This document shows, piece by piece, positions 1-7,931 of a DNA stretch of 17,603 nucleotides. Numbering within the stretch: the first letter of the stretch is position 1; each line of letters begins with the position of its first letter. The DNA lies in contig JAAZVR010000010.1 of NCBI GenBank assembly GCA_018623305.1, forward strand, positions 1-17,603, given 5' to 3'. Source of the DNA: Thiotrichales bacterium (GTDB taxonomy: Bacteria > Pseudomonadota > Gammaproteobacteria > JAAZVR01). The position numbers and the translations under genes were made by a program. The notes under the pieces were generated by a model, which saw only the letters and a program-made list of their open reading frames with translations, was not told the DNA's origin and searched no databases.

Positions 1-457
1 TCATATGCAAACGCGCCTCAAGACGAACGCCTGACATACCCACGGGTTCGCGAATTCCCGTTTGACCATCAATCATGTATTCTTGTGGAATGACATGCAA
101 TACTTGTTGGTCGGAAGGAATCGGTGTTGATTTTGCCGTCTCTTGAACACGCGCAATATCTTCTTTGCTTACTTCACCGTTGTAAATTGCCGTCATACCA
201 TTGGTATTGATGCTTTGAATATGACCACCCGATAAGTTGATCACAACATTGGAGATTTCAACGCCTGCCATATCTTGAGCTTGGCGAACCGCTTGCATGA
301 TTGACTGAACGGTCGATTCAATATCCACTACAATGCCGCGCTTTAGCCCTTTAGAGGGTTGGATACCGACACCGGTAATATCCATCGAGCCGCTTTCATT
401 CATTTCGGCAATCAATACTTTAATCGTGGAAGTTCCAATATCTAGCGCGGCAATCAC
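1..457 (-). CDS. ftsA: FtsA, cell-division actin homologue (3' part cut off by window edge)
   Basis: Actin-like ATPase that tethers FtsZ filaments to the inner membrane and recruits later divisome proteins. Only the first 152 codons lie in the window. The N-terminus reads IAALDIGTSTIKVLIAE, the phosphate-1 motif of the FtsA/actin/Hsp70 fold, followed by the FtsA stretch KGLKRGIVVDIE and the 1C-subdomain segment around LSGGHIQSINTNG. I chose the GTG at 457 because AGGA lies 6 nt upstream and the in-frame TAA of ftsQ (475-473) leaves no better start. It is last in the visible operon, 15 bp after ftsQ, the largest gap in the cluster. In most proteobacteria ftsZ would follow, but that position is outside the window and an ftsZ lies elsewhere in this operon. 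Family assignment is firm; the start is likely. Confidence 0.95.
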   Translation of the reverse strand, partial: MIAALDIGTSTIKVLIAEMNESGSMDITGVGIQPSKGLKRGIVVDIESTVQSIMQAVRQAQDMAGVEISNVVINLSGGHIQSINTNGMTAIYNGEVSKEDIARVQETAKSTPIPSDQQVLHVIPQEYMIDGQTGIREPVGMSGVRLEARLHM

Positions 458-472
458 ATAAAGTCCTATGGT

Positions 473-1159
473 TTATTTCGTTTTGAGTGTGAACCCATTA
501 CTGTAACGTAAGTCGATAATTTTCGCAGATTTTAAGTCGTCTTCCGACAATTTTTTCAAGACCTGAGTAAATCGATTCAATCGTTCAATGACATTTCGTT
601 TGCCAACATGAATTTCTAGGCCTTGAGGCAAGTGCATTTTCCAACCGATGACATTTTCATATTCAATTAAATCAGGCTTCAAAAAATGTCGCTCCGCAGT
701 TTCATAAAGTCCCTGAAAAGTAGGCTCAAGAACCGGCCAAGGCGTTTGACTGTTGACTAAGATATTCGTCAAATTTTGATACTGTGACAATTGCGTCATT
801 GTTGGAGTCCAACGATGACCCTGCGTATTCATCAACTGCTCACTATTCCAGCGATAGGCTGGGACATATTCCTTAAGCTCCATCACCAATTGATTCGGCC
901 ATTGAGTTTTGACAGTGACTGATTCAACCCAATTCAGCTCTTCAGCTCGTTGAGTCAATGCCTCCAAATCAACAAATAATAAGGATTCTGAACTCATCGG
1001 TTTGAGCACATTAAGTAGATCATTGGGCGTCACTTGTTTAGGCTCATTGACCAAAACAACTTGTTCAACTTTGTAGCCATACAACCAAATTGTCAGCGCA
1101 AAAGCCACTGTGACGATTAACAGCACACTTGTAAAAATGCGCTGAACAAAACCCATCAT
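473..1159 (-). CDS. ftsQ: FtsQ, divisome bitopic membrane protein
   Basis: Scaffold protein of the FtsQ-FtsL-FtsB complex in the division septum. The 228-residue product has a short cytoplasmic N-terminus, one membrane segment at about residues 9-28 (SVLLIVTVAFALTIWLYG), a POTRA domain at about 31-99 (ending VTVKTQWPNQLVMELKEYVP), and a periplasmic beta domain to the end. It is shorter than E. coli FtsQ (276 residues) but within the family range. Its ATG overlaps the ddl stop by 4 bp (ATGA). A second ATG follows directly (1156-1154). The only Shine-Dalgarno-like bases (AAAGG) touch the first ATG and are 3 nt from the second, so the true start could be either, and translation probably depends on coupling to ddl. 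Confidence 0.95.
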   Translation of the reverse strand: MMGFVQRIFTSVLLIVTVAFALTIWLYGYKVEQVVLVNEPKQVTPNDLLNVLKPMSSESLLFVDLEALTQRAEELNWVESVTVKTQWPNQLVMELKEYVPAYRWNSEQLMNTQGHRWTPTMTQLSQYQNLTNILVNSQTPWPVLEPTFQGLYETAERHFLKPDLIEYENVIGWKMHLPQGLEIHVGKRNVIERLNRFTQVLKKLSEDDLKSAKIIDLRYSNGFTLKTK

Positions 1160-2070
1160 CCTTTCGTTTGCTCCAAAACCTTCAAAACCAATTGGTCAAA
1201 ATCCCATCCATAGGCCTTAGCGGCCATCGGCACTAAACTGTGATCAGTCATACCAGGTACAGTATTAATTTCAAGCAGCCACGGCTGATCATCTTGATCG
1301 AGCATAATATCCACACGCCCCCAACCCGTCACTTCTGTCGTTTCAAAGGCCTTTTTCGCCAAAGAATGCAAATAAGGCTTTAAGCCTGAAGGTAATTCAC
1401 ACGGACATAAATATTGCGTGTCGTTTTGCTGATACTTGGCACTGAAATCATAAAACGCATTGCCTGTTTTAATTTCAATGACCGGTAAAATCTCACCATT
1501 GACCATCGCAACCGTCAATTCACGTCCTTCGACAAAACGCTCAATCAAAATCGGCGATTCACACAACCCCGCCTGCTGAACCGCCTCCTCTAACTCATTC
1601 ATATTATGCGCAATGTAAATGCCAACACTGGAACCTTCCAAAGCGGGTTTCACCACCACAGGCCATGCGGGTAACGACTGAATTGGAATGGCTTCACCCG
1701 GTTGCATCATACAAAAACCGGGCGTTGGCAAGCCTGAACCGAGCCATACTTTTTTAGTCAAATGTTTATCCATGGTCAAAGCCGAGGCTCTCAAGCTGCA
1801 TCCCGTCATAGGCACCTTCAGCGTACTCAACAAGGCCTGCAACTGACCGTCTTCCCCACCTCGACCATGCATCACATTAAACACTCGATCGACAGGCTTT
1901 TGAGTCAAACCTTCCCAGACATCGCGCAGATTATCCACCGCCATTTCAACAACATCGACACCTTGACGACGCAAAGCTTCAACAACCGCCTTACCACTGT
2001 TTAAAGACACCTCACGCTCGGCAGAATCACCGCCCATTAATACCGCGACTCGTCCCCATTGTTGATTCAT
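1156..2070 (-). CDS. ddl: D-alanine--D-alanine ligase
   Basis: Cytoplasmic ATP-grasp ligase that joins two D-Ala to make the dipeptide added by MurF. The product has 304 residues, normal for DdlB. Visible motifs are GGDSAEREVSL (Glu18, first D-Ala site), MHGRGGEDG (68-75), EGSSVG (145-150, Ser-loop), AKY with Tyr213, GWGRVDIM (Arg252 and Asp254), and LLEINTVPGMTDHSL with the Mg-binding Glu267 and Asn269. The gene overlaps murC by 4 bp upstream (ATGA) and ftsQ by 4 bp downstream. There is no murB between murC and ddl, as in E. coli and Pseudomonas. All catalytic residues I can place are intact. I cannot tell from the window whether a second ddl exists elsewhere. Confidence 0.97.
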   Translation of the reverse strand: MNQQWGRVAVLMGGDSAEREVSLNSGKAVVEALRRQGVDVVEMAVDNLRDVWEGLTQKPVDRVFNVMHGRGGEDGQLQALLSTLKVPMTGCSLRASALTMDKHLTKKVWLGSGLPTPGFCMMQPGEAIPIQSLPAWPVVVKPALEGSSVGIYIAHNMNELEEAVQQAGLCESPILIERFVEGRELTVAMVNGEILPVIEIKTGNAFYDFSAKYQQNDTQYLCPCELPSGLKPYLHSLAKKAFETTEVTGWGRVDIMLDQDDQPWLLEINTVPGMTDHSLVPMAAKAYGWDFDQLVLKVLEQTKG

Positions 2071-3464
2071 TCACTGACTCCAAATTTTTGCCATAATTGA
2101 GGCGCTAACAAACCGATATTGCCCGCCCCCATCGTCAATACTAAATCATCTTGCATCACAAGGCCTTGCAATACATCCAAGGTTTCCGCGTTATCCTTAA
2201 CAACCACTAGTTGGTCTCGTCCACGCAAACGCAAGGCTTTCGCCAAAGCATGACTGTCCGCTCCTGGAATTGCAGTTTCGCCTGCGGGATACACATCTTG
2301 CAAAATAACCAAATCGGCGTGAATTAAGGCCTGCACAAAATCATCAAATAAGTCTTGCGTGCGCGAATAACGATGCGGCTGAAAAATCAAAACTCGACGC
2401 TTATCAGGCCAACCTGCTTGGGCCGCTGACAGAGTCGCCATTAATTCCGCAGGGTGATGCCCATAATCATCCACCAACATCACTGAATGCTGGTCAAACT
2501 CAAGTTGACCATAATTCTGGAAACGACGCGCAATTCCAGAAAACTGCGCTAAAGCCTTTTGAATAAAAGGCCATTCCACATCCAAATCTCGAGCAATCGC
2601 ACAGGCCGCCAAAGCATTTAACACATTATGCTCACCAGGCAGATTCAATTGAATATCAATCACATCCGCTGTGTCTTGCTCAATCAATTGAAACGAAGTG
2701 CGCGTTTCAGTTTGCACAATATTTTTCGCTTGATAATCCACACCATTCGATAAACCGTAAGTTTTTACAGGGCGTTCAATCTGAGGTAATAAGGCCTGCA
2801 CATTATCATTATCGGCACACACCACCGCCAGACCATAAAACGGCAAATGATGCAGAAACTGCAAAAACACATCCAACAAACGATTTGGGTCATTGTCATA
2901 GGTGCTCATGTGATCTAAATCAATATTGGTCACCACGCTCAACATCGGCTGCAACAACAAAAATGACGCATCACTTTCATCGGCTTCCGCGACCAAATAA
3001 TCACCTGAACCTAGGCGAGAATTACTGCCCGAACTGTTTAATCGCCCACCGATAATGTAGGTTGGATCCAGACCTGCTTCACCTAAAATACTGGCAATCA
3101 AACTAGTCGTTGTCGTTTTACCATGCGTGCCTGCAACCGCAATACCTTCTTTGAAACGCATGAGTTCCGCCAACATTTGCGCACGACTGATGACTGGAAT
3201 CTTTTGCTCTTTAGCTGCAACCACTTCTGGGTTGTCTTGCGGAATGGCGGTTGAGACAACCACAACATCGACTGCATTCAATCGTTCCGCATTATGCTCA
3301 AGCGCGATATTCGCCCCCAAACGTTTAAGTCGATCAATCGTTGAACTGGCATTTCGATCCGAACCCGATACTCGATAGCCTTCACTCAGCAGAACTTCGG
3401 CAATTCCTGCCATGCCAGTTCCACCAATACCAATCATATAGACGTGTTGGACACGTTTTTTCAT
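2067..3464 (-). CDS. murC: UDP-N-acetylmuramate--L-alanine ligase MurC
   Basis: First Mur ligase: adds L-Ala to UDP-MurNAc using ATP in the cytoplasm. Domains in order: N-terminal UDP-binding Rossmann domain (GIGGTGMAGIAEVL from residue 12), central ATPase domain with the P-loop GTHGKTTTT (Lys116), EADESD (160-165), and NIDLDHM with His185; the N-x-x-N motif GEHNVLN (Asn280 and Asn283); then GIARRF, DDYGHHPAE and FQPHRYSR in the C-terminal domain. Length is 465, somewhat below E. coli MurC (491). This is the only one of the four Mur ligases here with an unaltered N-x-x-N motif. The start codon abuts the murG stop exactly (TAAATG), and the 3' end overlaps ddl by 4 bp, so translation is probably coupled on both sides. 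Confidence 0.98.
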   Translation of the reverse strand: MKKRVQHVYMIGIGGTGMAGIAEVLLSEGYRVSGSDRNASSTIDRLKRLGANIALEHNAERLNAVDVVVVSTAIPQDNPEVVAAKEQKIPVISRAQMLAELMRFKEGIAVAGTHGKTTTTSLIASILGEAGLDPTYIIGGRLNSSGSNSRLGSGDYLVAEADESDASFLLLQPMLSVVTNIDLDHMSTYDNDPNRLLDVFLQFLHHLPFYGLAVVCADNDNVQALLPQIERPVKTYGLSNGVDYQAKNIVQTETRTSFQLIEQDTADVIDIQLNLPGEHNVLNALAACAIARDLDVEWPFIQKALAQFSGIARRFQNYGQLEFDQHSVMLVDDYGHHPAELMATLSAAQAGWPDKRRVLIFQPHRYSRTQDLFDDFVQALIHADLVILQDVYPAGETAIPGADSHALAKALRLRGRDQLVVVKDNAETLDVLQGLVMQDDLVLTMGAGNIGLLAPQLWQKFGVSE

Positions 3465-4526
3465 TTACTCAATTACCTGTAAACATATCTGGGCAACGTG
3501 TTCAGCCGCTTTGGGATGCGCGGCTTTTTTTGCATTCTCGCGCATAATCTCCAAACGACTCGGTTGCTGTTGCCATTGTGATAACTGCTCAGCCAAAGCG
3601 TCCGCAGTCAATTTATTTTGGGGAATCATAACACCCGCATCACGAGAGACCAAATAGTTCGCATTCGCCGTTTGGTGATCATCGACCGCAATGGGTAAAG
3701 GCACAAAAATACCCACATTACCACTTTGCGCCAGTTCAGCCACAGTCAGCGCACCTGCGCGACAAATCACCACATCCGCCCATTGATAGGCCGCTGGCAT
3801 ATCATCGACAAATTCTTCAATACGCGCGGGCTGTTTAATCTCTGCGTAGGCCTGTTGAGTTTCGCTGAGTTTATTTCGCCCTGACTGATGCCACACTTCA
3901 AATTGATTTTCATCCAATAATCGCAACGCTTGCGGCACTCGCTCATTCAACACTTGCGCGCCTAAACTGCCCCCGATAACCAACACACGCAAGCGATCTG
4001 AAAGCGTTTTTTCTTTAGGCTGTATATCTTGACGCACAGGATTTCCCGTACTTAATAAACGATAAGTATTTCTAAAAGTGCCCGCAAAACCTTCACAGGT
4101 TCGCGTGGAAAAATTATGCAGCGTTTTGTTGGTTAAACCCGCAATGGCATTTTGTTCATGAATCACGACAGGAATTCGAAGAAGCCAAGCCGCTAAAGCA
4201 CCCGGCCCCGAAGCATAGCCGCCCATCCCTAACACCACATCGGGCTGAATCTTTTTAATGATTTGACGCGCCATACGAATGGCTTTAAATAAATTAATCG
4301 GTGCTTTCAACCAACCTAAAAGCCCATTACCTCGTAGGCCTTTAATCTTAAGTGTGTGCAATTCAATGTCATGTTGCGGCACAATGCGTTCTTCCATCGC
4401 GCCTTCAGCACCCAGCCAAACGACTGTGTGACCGTGCGATTGCAAGACTTCCGCTACCGCCAAGCCCGGAAAGATATGCCCACCTGTGCCACCTGCCATA
4501 ATCAAAATAGTTCTTGATGCACTCAT
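3465..4526 (-). CDS. murG: UDP-GlcNAc:lipid I N-acetylglucosaminyltransferase MurG
   Basis: Peripheral inner-membrane GT-B glycosyltransferase that converts lipid I to lipid II. The 353-residue product shows the N-terminal glycine loop AGGTGGHIFPGLAVAE (residues 11-26), the second G-loop LGMGGYASGPG (99-109), HEQNAIAG (123-130), the third loop VIGGSLGAQ (183-191), and the UDP-GlcNAc-binding helix CRAGALTVAEL (255-265). The segment DDHQT (282-286) matches the acceptor-site region. Length equals that of the E. coli enzyme. It overlaps ftsW by 4 bp (ATGA) and its TAA directly precedes murC. Nothing unusual was seen. Confidence 0.98.
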   Translation of the reverse strand: MSASRTILIMAGGTGGHIFPGLAVAEVLQSHGHTVVWLGAEGAMEERIVPQHDIELHTLKIKGLRGNGLLGWLKAPINLFKAIRMARQIIKKIQPDVVLGMGGYASGPGALAAWLLRIPVVIHEQNAIAGLTNKTLHNFSTRTCEGFAGTFRNTYRLLSTGNPVRQDIQPKEKTLSDRLRVLVIGGSLGAQVLNERVPQALRLLDENQFEVWHQSGRNKLSETQQAYAEIKQPARIEEFVDDMPAAYQWADVVICRAGALTVAELAQSGNVGIFVPLPIAVDDHQTANANYLVSRDAGVMIPQNKLTADALAEQLSQWQQQPSRLEIMRENAKKAAHPKAAEHVAQICLQVIE

Positions 4527-5689
4527 TTTTTCGCCTTTTTATTCGCAGCTTGACGCATAAGGTAATCAATTCTCATCACAAACCCCAGCGCCAATCCCAT
4601 GGCTAAATAACTTGAACCGCCATAACTGAATAATGGCAAAGTTAAACCTTTCGTCGGGAAAGCGCCCATATTCATCGCCATATTAATAAAGGCCTGCACA
4701 GAAATCCACACCGCAACACCATAAACAAAAGCCGATTCAAAACGCAAAGATTGAGCCTGTGCGCGTCTGGCTAAACCATACAATTTAGCAATCAACACCA
4801 TATACAACGTAATCAAAAAAGCCATACCCATAAAGCCAAATTCTTCGGCATAGACGCTCACCAAGAAGTCGGTATGCGCATCGGGCAAATACTGTAATTT
4901 CTCAATACTGTTACCCAAACCCACACCAGTCCATTCACCACGACCGAACGCCATCAAAGCATGTGACAGCTGAAAACCCGATCCATAAGGATCAACCCAA
5001 GGGTCAGAAAATGAGGTTATACGCTTTAAGCGATAGGGCTCGAAATAAATGGCCAAAGCCCCCAGCACAGCCACCACACTCAACGCAGATGCAAAAATCA
5101 TAATATTTGTGCCTGCAAGGAACATCATGCCCAACACAATTGCAGCAATGACAGCAATCGCTCCTAAATCCGGCTCCATGATAATTAACCCACCCGCCAT
5201 CAGCATAGGAAGTCCTATCTTCATTAAATGAGTAAAACCACCTTTTATATGCGTCAAGTCTTCATGAAAACGCGCAACATAAGCCGACATAAAAATAATA
5301 AACGCCAGTTTCATAAATTCTGACGGCTGCAGCGTGAATCCCAGTTTGATCCAACGACTCGCACCCTTAACTTCATGACCTAATCCTGGGACAAATACCA
5401 ACATTAGAGCGAGTAATCCTAATCCGAAAATATGTAAACGGAATTTCGTCAACAGCTCCGTGGTGACAAACTTAAAGACCACAAAAGCAGCAATTAAAGA
5501 TAAAACAACATACATCAACTGACGCTTAAAAAAGCCAAACGTATCTTCGTGAATACGCACACCTTCTGCGACTGAACCCGATGCGACCATCATCAAACCG
5601 ATGCCCATCAATAAAACAATCAACCCCAAAAGACTCCAGTCAATCGGCTGTTTCTGTGACATCGGTTGCGTTAAGGTTTTCCAAATCAC
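4523..5689 (-). CDS. ftsW: Septal peptidoglycan glycosyltransferase FtsW (SEDS family)
   Basis: Polytopic inner-membrane polymerase that, with FtsI, makes septal glycan strands from lipid II. Many hydrophobic segments are visible from SLLGLIVLLMGIGLMM onward. SEDS landmarks are present: EPDLG, the large periplasmic loop YLPDAHTDFLVSVYAEEFG with the catalytic Asp of HTDF, and the C-terminal GLTLPLFSYGGSS. I placed the start at GTG 5689 (388 residues), which overlaps the murD TGA as GTGA and has GGAAGGA 8 nt upstream. The longest open frame begins at ATG 5722, inside murD, but without a good ribosome site; an ATG at 5662 (379 residues) is a second option with weak upstream pairing. The 3' end overlaps murG by 4 bp. 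Confidence 0.95.
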   Translation of the reverse strand: MIWKTLTQPMSQKQPIDWSLLGLIVLLMGIGLMMVASGSVAEGVRIHEDTFGFFKRQLMYVVLSLIAAFVVFKFVTTELLTKFRLHIFGLGLLALMLVFVPGLGHEVKGASRWIKLGFTLQPSEFMKLAFIIFMSAYVARFHEDLTHIKGGFTHLMKIGLPMLMAGGLIIMEPDLGAIAVIAAIVLGMMFLAGTNIMIFASALSVVAVLGALAIYFEPYRLKRITSFSDPWVDPYGSGFQLSHALMAFGRGEWTGVGLGNSIEKLQYLPDAHTDFLVSVYAEEFGFMGMAFLITLYMVLIAKLYGLARRAQAQSLRFESAFVYGVAVWISVQAFINMAMNMGAFPTKGLTLPLFSYGGSSYLAMGLALGFVMRIDYLMRQAANKKAKK

Positions 5690-6852
5690 TGACGTTTTCC
5701 TTCCACATGAGTCTTCACCCAATCCACAAAAGCTTCCCCTCGGGCTTCAAAATTGGCAAATTGATCAAAACTTGCACAGGCAGGTGAAAACAAAACCGTA
5801 CTTCCAAATTGAGCTTTTTCTTTAGCCTGTTCACAGGCCTCAAACAATGTTTCCACTGAATTCAATCTCTCCGTTTCCCCTAATTGTTGCTGAATCAACT
5901 CACGATCTTGGCCATACACAATGACTTCTTGCACAGATTGCAAAAGTGTTGCTGAAACAGAAAAATCCGCTCCTTTGCTCACACCGCCCAACAAAACAAT
6001 CGTTTGATTCAGCGATGAAGGCGAACTTTGCACCGCCGCCATCATCGCACCGATATTGGTCCCTTTAGAGTCATTAATCCAAGTGATTTCATCGCGAACC
6101 GTCACCACTTCGTTTCGATGTCGCAAACCTTGATACGAAGCCAAAGCCTCTTCGCATTCAGATGCTTTTACATCCATTGAAACACAAAGTTGAATCGCCA
6201 CCGCCTCATTAAACGCTTTAACGGATCCGTTTTCAGCCACCCAATGCACATCCTTAGACAACTTGACTTGCGATTTAAGCGATTGATTCAGCACAACACA
6301 TTCCGCGTGCTGAACTAATTTGAGTTTCTCTTGGAGGTATTGTTCCATCGAACCATGACGGTCTAAGTGATCATCGGTCAAATTTAAAATCGTTGCCGCT
6401 TTGGGTCTGACATTCGTCACCGTCTCCAACTGAAAACTGGAAACCTCAACCACATACACGTCAATATTTTCATCCAACAAATCCAATGCAGGTGTTCCTA
6501 AATTCCCACCGCAGGCCACATTAAATCCTGACTTTTCCAAAATATGTGCGACCATCGTAGTCACCGTGGATTTACCATTAGTGCCTGTGACGGCAACTAC
6601 AGGTGCTTGAACATGATCAAAAAACATTTGAATATCGCCTGTGACGGCAACCCCAGCCAATTGCGCTTGCTCAACCCAAGGATGATGAATCGAAACACCT
6701 GGGCTTAAAACAATTTGAGCATAATCAGACACCGCACGCTGAGGCTGCTCCGAGTCTCTCGTATCCCACATTTCATAATCACGGCCTTGGGATTGTAAAA
6801 ATCGCTCAATTGATTGTCCCGTTTTTCCGCCACCGATAATCAGTGTTTTCAT
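5686..6852 (-). CDS. murD: UDP-N-acetylmuramoylalanine--D-glutamate ligase MurD (compact, divergent central domain)
   Basis: Second Mur ligase: adds D-Glu to UDP-MurNAc-L-Ala. The 388-residue product has an N-terminal Rossmann domain (IIGGGKTGQS), the P-loop VTGTNGKST (88-96, Lys94), EVSSFQLE (Glu136), LTDDHLDRH (His162), the probable carbamylated Lys176, QGLRHRNEV (Arg246), INDSKGTN (Asp261, Lys263) and LFSPACASFDQF in the C-terminal domain. It is about 50 residues shorter than E. coli MurD (438). Most of the loss lies between Lys176 and Arg246, 70 residues here against about 104 in E. coli. There the usual HNxxN motif is reduced to KAFNEA: the second Asn (215) remains but the first is Ala213. 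The frame is open and the rest conserved, so this looks like real divergence rather than a frameshift. It overlaps mraY by 4 bp. Confidence 0.95.
   Translation of the reverse strand: MKTLIIGGGKTGQSIERFLQSQGRDYEMWDTRDSEQPQRAVSDYAQIVLSPGVSIHHPWVEQAQLAGVAVTGDIQMFFDHVQAPVVAVTGTNGKSTVTTMVAHILEKSGFNVACGGNLGTPALDLLDENIDVYVVEVSSFQLETVTNVRPKAATILNLTDDHLDRHGSMEQYLQEKLKLVQHAECVVLNQSLKSQVKLSKDVHWVAENGSVKAFNEAVAIQLCVSMDVKASECEEALASYQGLRHRNEVVTVRDEITWINDSKGTNIGAMMAAVQSSPSSLNQTIVLLGGVSKGADFSVSATLLQSVQEVIVYGQDRELIQQQLGETERLNSVETLFEACEQAKEKAQFGSTVLFSPACASFDQFANFEARGEAFVDWVKTHVEGKRQ
5698..5704 (-). promoter_or_regulatory. Ribosome binding site that decides the ftsW start
   Basis: GGAAGGA on the minus strand lies 8 nt before GTG 5689. 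It lies inside the last codons of murD. It supports a GTG start coupled to murD termination over the upstream ATG 5722 and the downstream ATG 5662. Confidence 0.6.
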
Positions 6853-7931
6853 CGTACTTTAAGACTCGCTAAACCAATTAATACCAAGATAATGGTAATA
6901 ATCCAAAAACGCACAATGATGCGTGGTTCAGGCCAACCTTTCAATTCAAAATGATGGTGAATCGGCGCCATTCTAAAAATTCGTTTACCCGTTAATTTAT
7001 AAGAGGCCACTTGCAACATCACTGAAAGCGTTTCCATCACAAACACACCGCCCATAATGATTAACACCAATTCCTGACGAACTGATACGGCAATCACACC
7101 TAAAGCCGCCCCCAACGAAAGCGACCCCACATCGCCCATAAACACCTGAGCCGGATAGGCGTTAAACCACAAAAATCCTAAACCTGCGCCAGCAATCGCG
7201 GCACAAATAATCGCCACTTCACCCACACCTGGCACATAAGGCATGTGCAAATACTCAGAAAACACCGTATTGCCTGAAACGTAGGCAAACACACCCAAAG
7301 CAGCGGCTACCATCACGGTCGGCAAAATGGCTAAACCATCCAAACCATCTGTCAAATTCACCGCATTCGAGGTACCTACAATCACAAAATAGGTCAAAAC
7401 AATGAAAAACGCCCCCAAAGGCAAGGCCACATCTTTCACAAACGGCAAAATCAATTCCATTTCGGCTGGCACCACCGCGGTGTTATACAAAAGCACCGCC
7501 GCACCTAAAGCCACCAAGGTTTGCCCTGCGTATTTTTGTTTCGCACTCAGGCCTTTTGAATTTTTATAAATCACTTTTAAGGCATCGTCGATAAACCCGA
7601 TAACGCCAAAGAGCAAGGTCACACCCAGCACAATCCAAACATGTCGATTGCTCAAATCCGCCCACAGTAAAGTCGAACCTGTTAAAGCCACCAAAATCAG
7701 CAAGCCACCCATCGTTGGTGTACCGTTTTTACTGAAATGTGATTCAGGCCCATCGTCTCGAACACTTTGCCCAATTTGCAAGTGCTGTAATTTACGAATC
7801 ATCCAAGGCCCAAGCACCAAAGCAATGACCAAAGCCGTTAAAACGCTTAATACCGCGCGAAGTGTTAAATACTGAAATACCTGAAAACCTGAATAGAATT
7901 GCTCCATCCATTCGGCAAAAATTAAGAACAT
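6849..7931 (-). CDS. mraY: Phospho-MurNAc-pentapeptide translocase MraY
   Basis: Inner-membrane enzyme that transfers phospho-MurNAc-pentapeptide to undecaprenyl phosphate, making lipid I. The 360-residue length matches E. coli MraY and the key residues fall at the same numbers: Asp115 and Asp116 in GFIDDALK, and Asp267 in FMGDVGS. Also present are SVRDDGPESHFSKNGTPTMGG, NLTDGLDGLA and the MAPIHHHFEL histidine motif near residue 325. About ten hydrophobic segments are visible. The N-terminus (AEWMEQFYSGFQVFQYLT) fits other gammaproteobacterial MraY from the first Met. It overlaps murF by 10 bp upstream and murD by 4 bp downstream. Confidence 0.98.
   Translation of the reverse strand: MFLIFAEWMEQFYSGFQVFQYLTLRAVLSVLTALVIALVLGPWMIRKLQHLQIGQSVRDDGPESHFSKNGTPTMGGLLILVALTGSTLLWADLSNRHVWIVLGVTLLFGVIGFIDDALKVIYKNSKGLSAKQKYAGQTLVALGAAVLLYNTAVVPAEMELILPFVKDVALPLGAFFIVLTYFVIVGTSNAVNLTDGLDGLAILPTVMVAAALGVFAYVSGNTVFSEYLHMPYVPGVGEVAIICAAIAGAGLGFLWFNAYPAQVFMGDVGSLSLGAALGVIAVSVRQELVLIIMGGVFVMETLSVMLQVASYKLTGKRIFRMAPIHHHFELKGWPEPRIIVRFWIITIILVLIGLASLKVR

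Noticed and set aside
2067..2070. murB missing between murC and ddl
   Set aside because: Other gammaproteobacteria, including E. coli and Pseudomonas, also keep murB elsewhere, so the direct murC-ddl junction is ordinary.
5690..5722. Longer FtsW start at ATG 5722 (399 residues)
   Set aside because: It would overlap murD by 37 bp with a hydrophilic extension and no good ribosome site. GTG 5689 has GGAAGGA at 8 nt and the GTGA overlap typical of this operon.
5980..6330. Frameshift in murD as the cause of its short length
   Set aside because: Conserved motifs on both sides are in one frame and the intervening residues still align around FNEAVA, so a deletion during evolution fits better.
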